Shown one piece after another: positions 48,621-60,800 of a stretch of DNA of 64,000 nt. The position numbers and the translations under genes are program-made. How positions within the stretch are numbered: the stretch's first letter is position 1; each line of letters starts with the position of its first letter. Below the pieces are notes generated by a model. The model was not told where the DNA came from. It ran no database searches and saw nothing but the letters and a program-made list of their open reading frames with translations. The stretch is from Cercis canadensis (taxonomy: Eukaryota > Streptophyta > Magnoliopsida > Fabales > Fabaceae): assembly GCA_003255065.1 (NCBI GenBank), contig QAOA01004174.1:1-64000 (forward strand), given 5' to 3'.

Positions 48621-49102
48621 TTTAAAGAGGTAACTATACAAANTTAAAGAGGTAACTAAAAAAAAAAAAAAAAAAAAAACTTTAAACAAGTTCAAGATTG
48701 GTTCACTTAAATTTATTATGGGTCCAGTTAAATTTAGATATTTTCATGCTATGTGTATAATATAAAACAGCTAACTTTTTTTTTTTTTGAGAGAAAAACA
48801 GCTAACCTTTCAAAGAATAGAAATGTTAAACTTATGCTTGCTCACCACTTTCAATCTCTATAGTTTGAGTGGGTTTCATTTTAAATTTGTGTAAATCTAG
48901 ATTAATAATGATGAAATTTGGTGAGGCATTAATTAGTGCACATTACCTAAAAGTAAATTTGCCCATTACTACTTACTTGTTCCTCTAGTGGACTTTTCAA
49001 TCACAAGTAGAACCACTTATAGCTAGCTGGAACAAAAGTTCAATGTCACATTATGTGTTAGTTAGGATTTTTTTATGCTGAGTGTACCTATTATTGGGGT
49101 GG

Positions 49103-49390
49103 GTTCTAGTGGGACTCACCCAATAATTTTGGTATCGTTGCAAAGACATCGAAAAATTGAGTTATCTAGCATGTGACAGAATATACAATTCTTTTTAAAA
49201 TGTTAGAACAACACAACATATGAAAATGTGCCAAACTTCTTTAGAAACAAAAAAGGAATTGAAATATTTTTTTATATCGTGTCATTCTTACATTTTAAAA
49301 AGAACTGTGTGTTTTGTTATATATTTGATAATTCAATTTTTTGAAATATTCACAACGACACAAAAATCACTAGATGGATCTCACTGGAAC
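49103..49390. mobile_element. Hairpin MITE, GTTCTAGTGGGA ends
   Basis: Arms of about 110 bp pair with each other. Matching blocks include GTTCTAGTGGGACTCA / GTTCCAGTGAGATCCA, AAAAATTGAGTTATC / AAAAATTGAATTATC and TTCTTTTTAAAATGT. There is no coding capacity. Flanking duplications are not clear. Confidence 0.7.
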
Positions 49391-49399
49391 AGAGCTTAG

Positions 49400-51400
49400 C
49401 AATCCCTTTTTCTATAAGTGAACATGAAATGGATCGAACAGCTGTCGGTCTTTTTGGACTTTTCCCAACTGATATTGAAGACTTATGTGGTGGTGGCTCT
49501 TCCACTTCCAAGGTTGCGTATTGGAGATTAATTTTTGGTTTTGGGACCAGTTTAGATCTCAAAGTCTCAGAAAATAGTACATCGAAGACTTAAGATCTTT
49601 GATGTAATTATGGTATTTCAATCAAAATGTAAAACCTATGAGTCAATGGGTTCTTATGTAATTATGCAAATACTTTTTTGATTGAACGAGGCATACCAAA
49701 TAGGTTCTAAAAGCTTCTTTAGACTGTTTACTGGTATTGAAGAAATACCTAAATTCTCAGAATAATATATAATTATGAGCCAATAGTCCTAATTATATAT
49801 TTTGATCACTTTAAGTCTGTGACTTACCAGATTTTGAATAATATAATCATTTGCACTATGCAGCAGAGTTCAACAAAATTCAATATCAAAAGGTACAAAA
49901 CTTCCCATATCTTCCTCCAAATTCTTCCCACTGAACAGAAAAAAGAAACAAATAAGCCATTGTAAGGAAAGGAAGCATACCTTAACAGCATCAACCCCTT
50001 GTTTTCAGAAACTCCACGCCACATAATTGTTTTAGAAGCATGCATGCTTTGACACCTTTGAATTATAACAACTAAATTACAGGCTTAAATTATATGTTGT
50101 CAAATATTTGACAGACATTAACAGACGCAGCACTAAACCTCAAAACATGCAAGAAAAATAATAAACGGAAAAAAAAAATTGTTACATACATAATTTTTTC
50201 CTTCAAAATTTTAAATTGTGGTAAATTTTGATTAATTCTATTCAAGTGGCTTAACATAATTTTTTAATTAAATTCTAATAAATGAATTTATAGTTATGTA
50301 GGATTAAATTCTAGCATGAGTAGCATTTTTAAAAGCCTTTAAAATTAAAGAGTTCTGAGAAAATTCCCCCAAGTGCATAACCTAAGAGGAAAAGACTCAC
50401 TGGTGCGTTAGACAACTAATCTGCGAGAAATTATCAAAATACCTTCTATAATGTATAGTTATTTTGTTCATACATGTTTTAATCTTTTCTTCAAAACACA
50501 AAAAAAAATTTTAGCAGTACTGCTTAGTATCTCTTCTTTTAGTAATTATGGTTTTATAATTAAATTCTCATATTTATTATCAAATACACACATCACTTAC
50601 ACCATGTGTAGTAGAACGTTGTTTTATTTATATCATTTTCTATGACAAATCAACGACAATTATAGAAAATATAGACATTAATTTTTTATTTACGTTAGAA
50701 TGTTGATATAAAACGTTGAATTTTAATGTCTATAAATTAAAATTATAAATCTATTAGAAATAAATTCATTTCTATGCAATGTGTTAAAACTAAAAATGCC
50801 ATGGAGCAGTGTTAAACTTCTATACTCACATTTTCTCACCACTGTAAGCCTAGCTAAATCTGCACCTGATATATTTGACAAAAAAAAAAAAAAAAACAGC
50901 TTAATTAAAAAAAAAAAAATTCTTAAATGGTACATATTCAATTTGATCCCACATTAGTTAGCGTCTTGTTTTTATCTATAGATAAATAGCAACTGTATTT
51001 ATAATTGAGGGAATTTGATTGGAAAAGTGAAAAGACCAGCCTTATGACTGAAAACACACTCCATTAACGTACAGTTGTGAGCATTTGTGAGTTTAAAAAT
51101 GTGAGACACCGAGATTGACATTTCTTAATGTCAAATTCCTTCTCAAGGAAAGCAGAGAAGGAACCCATAGGTACTTTGCAAACAGGTAAAAGATTACAAA
51201 TAAGGATTTGATTAATGCAACTGTTCTTTCATAGTTAAAGGTTTCTTCGTACTTGTTGCTTTTGAAGACTGAGAAATTTCTAAACTTTCCATAAGCTCCT
51301 TCCCTCTTCTTCTTTTGCGTGGAACTTTTTTCCTTCCTTATTACGATAATTTTGAAAATGAACATATTCTGTTTCTGTTTTTTTTTTTTTTTTTTGTCTT
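49400..51400. other. AT-rich intergenic sequence
   Basis: No supported gene. A 70-codon minus-strand frame at 49350-49562 overlaps the end of the MITE and shows no known domain. Confidence 0.45.
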
Positions 51401-51412
51401 TTGCTAATTAAG

Positions 51413-51773
51413 TAGGGGCTTGCTAAGTTACTTAGAAGTAGCCCTTCACCCCCTCTCATTAAGTAGACTCTAGTGGGACTATGTCTTGAAATTGGTATCC
51501 TTATGAAGATCTTGAAAGTATGCAATGTGAGTCTGTAAATTCCAAAATAGTTAACAAAATTTGAGTTTATTTGTGTTAAAATTTGTCTAATATTACTCTA
51601 TTTATGTATTTTACAAAAAAAATTATTTTTTTTGACTTACAGTAGGTGACTTTTTTTTTCCAAGATCTTCACAATTATATCAATTTCAGTAAACGAGCCC
51701 TATCAAAACCCCCTCAATGAAAGGCCGTGTAGTGCTACCCCTTTTAAAGGAGAGGCAACTTAGCAAACCCCTT
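51413..51773. mobile_element. MITE, AGGGGYTTGCTAAGTT ends
   Basis: TAGGGGCTTGCTAAGTTAC at the left matches AAGGGGTTTGCTAAGTTGC as the complement of the right end. Inner blocks (GAAATTGRTAT, GAAGATCTTG) also pair. No open frame is present. Confidence 0.65.
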
Positions 51774-52292
51774 AAATAACATAATATTCTGTTCTGATAT
51801 AACTTCACTAACACATGCGCTGTCTCTTCTCAATCATATTTTCTCTTCCTTTGCAAACTATTACGCCTTATTATTAACTTTTTTTTGGTCCAACGCGTTG
51901 GTTGGTATACTAATAACAAGCCAACACAAAACTACCCTTCATTGAGCAATTTGCTAAATCTTTAACATTCGTCTTAACTAGAATGTAGAAGTCCAAAAGT
52001 TAGGCATAGAGTATAGCTACACATTGCAGAAACATGTGGTAGGATGCATTTTGCAAAACAATTAACGATTTGAGGGAGACAGAGGAAACCATGAAGCACG
52101 TGACTCTCTTAACTTTGATTCTTTTTTTTCAAAAAAATTATATAACCTGTAGATATGATTTAATAGGTGTAATTAATTAACAAAAATATTAACTTGTACC
52201 AGTCATCAGATGTTGGATGGAGAATGAATTGAGGACCAAAACTGCAACTTTTGGAAAATAAGATGGAACAAATAGCTTTTGTTTAAAAAAAA

Positions 52293-52984
52293 AAAAATAG
52301 AGAGATCAAACTGTTAATTTGGGTAAAATAGAGAGAAGAAAATCACAATTAAGCCTTTTTTTAAAAACAAAAGTTGGATAACTCTTTTACAAAAGCTTTG
52401 CAACTTCATAAAAATCATACCTTTTTGAAAAACTTATTCTTTTGTTCAAATCTTTCAAATTGGCCTTATCTCTCTTTTTCCTTCTTGTATAAGTCATTTA
52501 CCAAAGTGGTTTTGCGATTTTTCCTTTTTTCCTTTTTTTGTATTCTACGTTTGCTTTGTCAAACAATGATACAACTAAATCTACAATGTAATTATAATTA
52601 AAGGAAAACAAGTTAACTTTTTCATAGTAGTCAATAGNAAAAATAGAGAGATCAAACTGTTAATTTGGGTAAAATAGAGAGAAGAAAATCACAATTAAGC
52701 CTTTTTTTAAAAACAAAAGTTGGATAACTCTTTTACAAAAGCTTTGCAACTTCATAAAAATCATACCTTTTTGAAAAACTTATTCTTCTGTTCAAATCTT
52801 TCAAATTGGCCTTATCTCTCTTTTTCCTTCTTGTATAAGTCATTTACCAAAGTGGTTTTGCGATTTTTCTTTTTTTTCCTTTTTTTGTATTCTACGTTTG
52901 CTTTGTCAAACAATGATACAACTAAATCTACAATGTAATTATAATTAAAGGAAAACAAGTTAACTTTTTCATAGTAGTCAATAG
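52293..52984. repeat. 345-bp direct duplication around an assembly n
   Basis: 52293-52637 and 52639-52984 are nearly identical (a few differences, mostly run lengths) and are separated only by the n at 52638. This is very probably the overlap of two contigs rather than a genomic duplication. The two matching 72-75-codon frames in it have no domain. Confidence 0.85.
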
Positions 52985-53331
52985 ATCATTAATTAAAATT
53001 TGAAATGCTTTACTTCCACAACTTGCTTTTGTTTTTCATGATATGTTGTTTCTACATGAATTTTCACAAACTTCCCTCGGAGAGACTTTGACCCCAAAAA
53101 AGATGTTCTTTAACCAAAAGTCTTCCCGTCAGAATAAAGTAATCGATGCAAGGAAGGTCACAGGTGAGGACAACACCCGAGAGCCAAAGTGGGAACTATG
53201 TGCCTTATGGATTGAAAGGCTTTGCAACTAGGTATATACCTCCCATGTGATAGAGCACCTTCATAACTAACCCTATCTAGGGTTATCTAGGGTTTCTGTA
53301 AAGAATTTAAATTTCAAATTATTGTCAAAGT

Positions 53332-54656
53332 AGTCTTTTTGCACTATCACTTGTGTCCACTAGCATAATTAACATAATTTGAATTTTATTGCATTTATAT
53401 TATAGGTCTAGTATAATATATAATGACTCAAACACAGTAAGAACAATGTGTAATATACAATTAAAGGAAGTAGTCAATAGAACATTAATTAAAAATTGAA
53501 ACTCTTTCTTCCACTCTCATGAGAACTTTCCTACGTAACACGCCTGGGTTTTTACAAACTAATTATCTAGTAGTTTCCTCACTTTCTTTGTATTAAATCA
53601 CACGTGTATATATCAAGAGACTAGTATATATAATGAATAAAATTAACTTTTTTTAATTCCATTTGTTTCAATAGAAAATATTTTGGCCTAAGAATTTTTA
53701 ATAAATATTTTTGTAAAAATCAAAGTATTTTTAATTTCTTTGTTTTAATTTTGTTTACTTTTACTTTTCAACCAATTCATTTAAAAAAGACTCTAGAGAC
53801 TCTAGGATCCGTTTGTTTTGGCAGAAAACACCTTTCAAAAAATGCCATTATTANAATATTTTGGCTTAAAAATTTTTAATAAATATTTTTATTAAAAACT
53901 AAAGCATTTTTTTTTAATTTTTTTCGTTTTTTATTCTTTTTCGTTTACTTTTCAACCAATTCGTTTAAAAAAGACTCTAGAGACTCTAGGATCCGTTTGT
54001 TTTGGCAGAAAACACCTTTCCAAAAATGCCATAATTATTTTCTTCTGTTGGTCGACTAAAAAGCAGCTACATCAAAGAAACCAGCAAATCATAATTGATA
54101 TTTAATCCCACAAATTTGTTCGTTGGCCACAACGTGTTGCATCATTGTTCTCAAAAATTTATATTTTGTTTATTTTTTGAGTAAAAATTATTTTTAGTCC
54201 TTAAAAGATGCAGTGAAAATCACTTGAATTCCTCAAAAATTTTAATATTACTTGAGTTTCTAAAACCTTCAAAAGTCAGTCAATGTGGTCTTTTTGCACT
54301 ATCACTTGTGTTCACTAGCATAATTAATATAATTTGAATTTTACTGCATCGATATTATAGGTCTAGTATAATATATAATGACTCAAACACAGTAAGAACA
54401 ATGTGTAATATTATAATTAAAGGTAGTCAATAGAACATTAATTAAAAATTGAAACTCTTTCTTCCACTCTCATGAGAACTTTCCTACCTAATGCATCCTC
54501 CATCAGTGGTAATTGATCCACTGTTCAACGAAGTTACCTACACGCCTGGGTTTTGGCAAACTAATTATCTGGTAGTTTCCTCACTTTCTCTGTATCAGAT
54601 CATAGGGTGTATATATCGAGAGACTAGTATATATGAAGAATAAAATTAGCTTTTTT
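53332..54656. repeat. Diverged direct duplication, about 956-bp period
   Basis: 53332-53655 and 54288-54656 share long blocks (GTCTTTTTGCACTATCACTT; GACTCAAACACAGTAAGAAC; TCTTTCTTCCACTCTCATGA). The second copy has about 45 extra bases. A third, weaker match lies at 56115-56230. Between them 53676-53853 and 53855-54033 repeat each other at roughly 90 % across an n at 53854. The divergence suggests true genomic repeats, perhaps with an assembly join on top. Confidence 0.75.
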
Positions 54657-54659
54657 AAT

Positions 54660-56600
54660 CCGTTTGTTTCGATTGAAATAGTTCTCACAAACAAATATTT
54701 TGACCTAAAAATGTTTAGTTTTTAAGCCAATTTTTTTTTTTAAAAAAAATCATTTCTATCAAAACAAGTTGAGTCCTGAAAATATAATCTAAGAGTAGAA
54801 TACACAGTTATTTTATAGAAAGATTGCTCTAATGTCTTACTAGGTCTTTAAACTGTATAACCTTACAGCCTCAACCATCATCTATTCATTGTCATAACTA
54901 TATGTATTTTTTTTTTTTTTTCACATGATAGGAAGAAGATTTGAACCCATAACTTTCTATATATATACTATTCAAACCTCTCACTACTAGATCACATCCA
55001 ATGACTTATAATTATATATATAATTAACTACTATTATTATTATAATGATAGTTGACGATGACGATTGTCATTATTAATTGTTGTTGTTGATGCTGCTTTG
55101 TCACGTATTAACAACACCACTAATTCTATAAACATCATGCACCACAAAAATTTATATTGAGTAAAACTCTTTTTTAGTCTTTGGAAAATGCAGTCATTGA
55201 CAAATTTGTCCTCCAAAAATTTTCGGTGACAAATTGGTACTTGAATTATTATTCGATCAGACAAATTAGTCCTCTGGTCTCGTTAGCAACATTTAAGAAC
55301 TAATTTGTCCAACGAAATAATAATTCAAGGATCAATTTGTCACCGAAAATTTTTAAATAACGAATTTGTCAATTGCTGCATTTTCTAATGACTATGAAAG
55401 AGTTTTACTCATTTATATTTGTACCTATCTTAGCAAAAGTAAACCTTAAAATTAAAAACCATGTAAAACATAAACAAGTGAAAGTTCCTATCTTCACACT
55501 ATAAATAGAGGCACATTAGAAAAGTAAGGAAATATGACTGCATTCACATTTCATCATAGAAATATTAAGTATAATATATATTTTTGCATTTCACATTCCA
55601 TTTCTTTGCAGTCAACTAATGGAAAATATTTCATTTTCTGTTTGAAAATCTTGTCTTCTAAGCTTACTTTCTGAAACTTCACCTTGTAATTACCATCCTG
55701 CTCTAACATTAATGTAATTTTATTTTAGTCGTCAATCACTTAGCACAGTAGTCATACCAACTAATTGCATGCTAGGAATTCTTATTATTATCACTTGGGT
55801 CCTTGAAAAGAATAATTTTGATTTGACTTTTTGAACTTTCAAGGACTCAAACAATATAAAAAAAATTTCAAAATTCTAAGTAATGTTTCACTGAATTTTT
55901 TAAGGAATGAAAAAACCTCATACTCTTATCTGTTTTTTTTTTTTTTTTAGTTACATAATTAGAATCAGCTAGGCTGTTGCAAAAACCGAAAGCATGTCTC
56001 ACATGGATGCCTTGCCAATTGGTCCCACAGCCTCATTAAATAGCTCAACTAATATATGTTGGAGGATTTTATGCCACACACACCACCGGATCGACATCTC
56101 TTTTATTTTATACATTATTTTGGTATAGTGTCATTATAACATAATTAACATAATTTAAATTTTATTGGATCTATATATATCGCAGATCAAGTGTAATATA
56201 TAATGAGTCAAACACAATAAGAAAAAAGTAACCTAAGTTACATCTCAATGTTATAGCATAGAACCCTCCATATATATGTAAGAAAAAGCTTATGGTTTGT
56301 GATTTAACAAACAAGAATTTTAATGTATCCACATTTAAGCCGGAAAAAAATTAATAAATGAGCAAAATTTAGATTATTTTAATGGTAGTAATGTGACATA
56401 ATATGGTCAAATACATTGTATAAAATAAGAGCAAAGGATGTAACCTAAGTCAAATCAAATTTTTTTTTGTCATATATAGATAGAGCTAAATTTTTTAGTT
56501 AGAGATGTGAAAAATGAACATTCAAATTAATGACCTCAACATTTTCGAAAAATCCCTAGACCAATTAGCTATTGTGCTATGTGTGATTATGTGTGATTAG
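54660..56600. other. AT-rich intergenic sequence holding one MITE
   Basis: Apart from the MITE at 55159-55410 and the weak repeat at 56115-56230, I see nothing that can be named. Confidence 0.45.
55159..55410. mobile_element. Hairpin MITE, GAGTAAAAC ends, copy B, 9-bp target duplication
   Basis: 252 bp with facing arms GAGTAAAACTCTTTTTTAG and its complement, flanked by perfect ATTTATATT at 55150-55158 and 55411-55419. It belongs to the same family as 35723-36090. The 9-bp duplication places the family in the Mutator superfamily. Confidence 0.88.
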
Positions 56601-56608
56601 CTATTGTG

Positions 56609-57460
56609 CTATACCAATAAACAACTTCAACTATGCTATGTGAGATTAGTCACATCTTGAGAGTATAACATAGAAGGCCCCCTATATGTAAGAAAAACTA
56701 ACAAGTTTTCCCATTTAACGCCAAACAAGAAGAAATATAAGATAGAAGGGAAACATTTTCAACTGAGCATATATTCCTTTTTTTGGTTGTGATATATTCC
56801 TTTCACAAGTGATTTTCCATAAAAACAAACCAACCCTAAACATGAACTTGTTTTATTTGCTAATGACTAAGAGTTGTGTACTAATGAAAACTCAATAAAA
56901 ATTCTTAAATATAATGATTTACAAACTCTGGTCCCTTATGCTCACCCAATTCATGACTCAGAAACTCTACTATACCAATAAACAACTTCATTGATGTGTG
57001 TTGGAGAAGCACCCTAACTTAAAAAGCACGTAAAAGAAAAAGCACTCTACTATACCAATAAACAACTTCAACTGTGCTATGTGAGATTAGTCACATCTTG
57101 AGAGTTAAGAAAAACTAACAATGTTTTCCCATTTAACGCCAAACAAGAAGAAATATAAGATAGAAGCAAAACATTTTTAACTGAGCATATATTCCTTTCT
57201 TTGGTTGTGATATATTCCTTTCACAATTGATTTTCCATAAAAACAAACCAACCCTAAATATGAACTTGTTTTATTTGCTAATGACTAAGAGTTGTGTAAT
57301 AATGCAAACTCAATAAAAATTCTTAAATATAATGATTTACAGACTCTGGTCTCTTATGCTCACCCAATTCATGACTCAGAAACTCTACTATACCAATAAA
57401 CAACTTCATTGATGTGTGTTGGAGAAGCTCCCTAACTTAAAAGGCACGTAAAAGAAAAAG
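56609..57460. repeat. Tandem duplication of about 430 bp upstream of the Ca2+-ATPase
   Basis: Copy 1 (56609-57049) and copy 2 (57050-57460) begin CTATACCAATAAACAACTTC and end in CACGTAAAAGAAAAAG, with about 95 % identity and one roughly 25-bp gap. Each copy also carries an inner second CTATACCAATAAACAACTTC. The array ends about 190 bp upstream of the TATA box of the pump gene. Confidence 0.9.
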
Positions 57461-57527
57461 GCCACTTCCTCGTAGCCTCCTGGACACGGGGTGCTACTTT
57501 CTGTCATAAATTGCATGTGAACCTAAA

Positions 57528-57642
57528 ACGCGGCATTTCACTTTCATTAAATATTCGCCAAGATGTAACTTTCTGTAAAGAAATCGAACACGAATATATG
57601 AATAAATTTAGACTATTTTCTAATACTTTTCGAAAGACGCGC
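57528..57642 (+). promoter_or_regulatory. Two CGCG boxes (CAMTA-type) in the pump promoter
   Basis: ACGCGG at 57528-57533 and ACGCGC at 57637-57642 both fit VCGCGB, the site of calmodulin-binding CAMTA transcription activators. They lie 125 and 11 bp upstream of the TATA box. Function is inferred only. Confidence 0.45.
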
Positions 57643-57652
57643 CTCTGGCTTC

Positions 57653-57660
57653 TATATAAA
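57653..57660 (+). promoter_or_regulatory. TATA box TATATAAA
   Basis: TATATAAA lies 205 bp before the ATG of the Ca2+-ATPase, giving a plausible leader of about 170 bp. Confidence 0.6.
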
Positions 57661-57864
57661 ACTAGAGCGTTGCATTTCCAATCCCAAGTCATAAGCACTA
57701 AAACAATATCACGTAGCATTCCCAAAAGATATTATTTCAGTGTAAGTATTGCAACCTTGGAGTTCCTCTTTAACTGCATTCCTCTGTTTTACATTTTATT
57801 TCTACGTTGTTCGTTGTATATTTCTTAGAATACAAGAGTTTGTTATAACTTTGTTCCACAAAGC

Positions 57865-60800
57865 ATGTCTATCTCCTTGCTCACTAATTTAGAACGCATT
57901 GAGGCTCTACTCAATGCTCCCAACAACCTTACTACAGCCAACAAAAGATGGCATGCTGCTTTCGTCACTATCTTTTGTTCTAGAGCTTTTATGTCCCACA
58001 TTGAATCCAACAAAAACAAACCCAAGTTGTCACCTTCTTCATCTTTCACCATCATTGATTTGAATCCACATCATTCCTTCAGTATTGATCAAACAAGTCT
58101 TACCAAGGTTGTTAGAGAGAAAAATCTAGATACCCTTCAAAACCTTGGTGGCATTGATTGGGTAGCTTCTGCTCTTGAAACCAATGTTGATTATGGTATC
58201 CAAGGTGATGAAAAGGACATTACACGTCGAAATGAAGAGTTTGGTTCCAACACCTACACAAAACTTCCTTCAAAAGGTTTCTTTCATTTTGTAGTGGAGG
58301 CCTTTAAGGATTTGACCATTCTAATCCTTTTGGCTTGTGCTTCTCTTTCACTTGGATTTGGAATCAAGGAACATGGGCTTAAAGAAGGTTGGTATGATGG
58401 TGGAAGCATATTTGTTGCTGTGTTTATTGTAATTTCCATGTCTTCTATAAGCAATTATAGACAGAATAGACAATTTGATAAGCTCTCTCAAGTCAGCAAC
58501 AATATACAAATTGAAGTTATAAGAAGTGGGCGTCGCCAACAGATTTCAATCTTCGAAATCTTAGTTGGTGATATCATTTGTTTGAAGATTGGTGATCAAA
58601 TTCCTGCTGATGGGTTATTTTTGGATGGCCATTCTCTTCAAGTAGATGAATCAAGCATGACAGGGGAGAGTGATCATGTAGAGGTTAATAAAAGCCATCA
58701 CCCATTCTTGTTCTCAGGAACAAAAGTGGTTGATGGGTATGCTAAAATGCTTGTCACCTCTGTTGGTATGAACACCACATGGGGCCAAATGATGAGTTCA
58801 ATTAGTCGCGATAGTGATGAGCAAACACCTTTACAAGCAAGGCTCAATATGCTTACTTCAACCATTGGAAAGGTTGGTTTGGCTGTGGCTTTTCTAGTTC
58901 TTCTTGTTCTGTTGATTCGTTACTTCACAGGAAACACAAAAGATGATAATGGCAACACAGAATATCTAGGGAGCAAGACCAAGTTTGATGATATATTCAA
59001 TGCTGTAGTGGGAATTGTAGCTGCAGCTGTTACTATTATTGTGGTTGCAATTCCAGAGGGGCTGCCATTAGCTGTGACTTTGACTCTTGCTTATTCCATG
59101 AAGAAAATGATGGCAGACCAAGCAATGGTGAGGAAGCTTGCGGCATGTGAGACAATGGGATCTGCTACAACTATTTGTACTGACAAGACAGGTACACTCA
59201 CACTTAATCAAATGAAAGTGACTAAGTTCTGGCTTGGCCAAGAACCTGTGGAAGAGGGTGCTTACTCATCAGTGGCTCCACATGTTCGTAGATTAATCCG
59301 AGAAGGAGTGGCTCTCAACACAACTGGTAGTGTTTACAAATCTAAATCAGATTCTAAATTTGAGTTTTCAGGTAGTCCCACAGAGAAAGCAATTCTTTCA
59401 TGGGCAGTTTTGGAGTTGAACATGGAGATGGAGCATTTGACACAAAATTGCACCATCCTCCATGTTGAAGCCTTCAATTCAAAGAAGAAACGTAGTGGTG
59501 TTCTGTTGAGAAGGAAAGCAGACAACTCAATGCATGTACACTGGAAAGGAGCAGCAGAGATGGTACTGAAGATGTGCTCAAGGTACTGTGATGCTTTTGG
59601 GACTGTGAAAGATCTTGACAATACTAATAAGTTGAAATTTGAGCAAATTATTCAAGGAATGGCGGCGAGCAGCCTCCGGTGTATTGCTTTTGCTCATACA
59701 GAAGTAGCAGAAGAAGAGCATCAAGATGAAGAAAATAGAAAGGTAAAAGAAGATGGCATGACCCTCTTAGGAATTGTAGGTATTAAGGATCCATGTCGTC
59801 CAGGGGTGAAGAAAGCAGTGGAAGCTTGTCAACATGCCGGAGTAAATGTCAAAATGATCACTGGTGACAATGTTTTCACTGCAAAAGCCATTGCCACTGA
59901 ATGTGGTATACTTAGGCCTGGTCAAGACACATCCAGCACAGTGGTGGAAGGAGAGGAGTTTCGTAACTACACACCGGAAGAAAGATTGGAGAAAGTAGAC
60001 AAAATTTGCGTGATGGCAAGGTCTTCTCCCTTTGATAAGCTTCTAATGGTTCAATGCCTTAAGCAGAAAGGCCATGTAGTTGCTGTCACTGGGGATGGCA
60101 CAAATGATGCTCCTGCACTAAAAGAAGCTGATATAGGACTTTCTATGGGGATTCAAGGTACTGAAGTGGCCAAAGAGAGCTCAGATATTGTGATCTTGGA
60201 TGACAATTTTGCCTCTGTAGCCACAGTCTTGAGGTGGGGAAGATGTGTATATAATAACATCCAAAAGTTCATTCAGTTCCAATTGACAGTAAATGTTTCT
60301 GCACTAGTAATCAACTTTGTTGCTGCAGTATCAGCTGGTGAAGTGCCATTAACAGCAGTTCAATTATTGTGGGTAAATTTGATAATGGACACACTCGGTG
60401 CCCTGGCTCTAGCAACAGAGAAGCCTTCTATGGAGTTGATGGACAAAACACCGGTAGGTAGAACTGAACCTCTCATCACAAACATCATGTGGAGGAATCT
60501 ATTGGCTCAGGCTTTTTATCAAATAGCTGTTCTACTAACTCTACAGTTCAAGGGTGAATCTATCTTTGGGGTCACTTCAAGGGTAAATGACACTTTGATT
60601 TTCAATACATTTGTGCTTTGCCAAGTCTTCAATGAATTCAATGCTAGGAAGCTTGAGAAGAAGAATGTTTTCAACGGCATACACAGGAATAAGCTATTTT
60701 TGGGGATTATTGGGATAACAATTGTCCTTCAAGTGGTGATGGTTGAGTTCTTGAAGAAATTTGCAGATACAGAGAGATTGAATTGGGGGCAATGGTGTGT

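Noticed and set aside
49350-49562. 70-codon minus-strand frame
   Set aside because: No recognisable domain; it begins within plain AT-rich sequence and ends inside a MITE arm.
52374-52938. Two matching small proteins of 72-75 codons
   Set aside because: They are the two copies of an overlap around the n at 52638 and have no domain.
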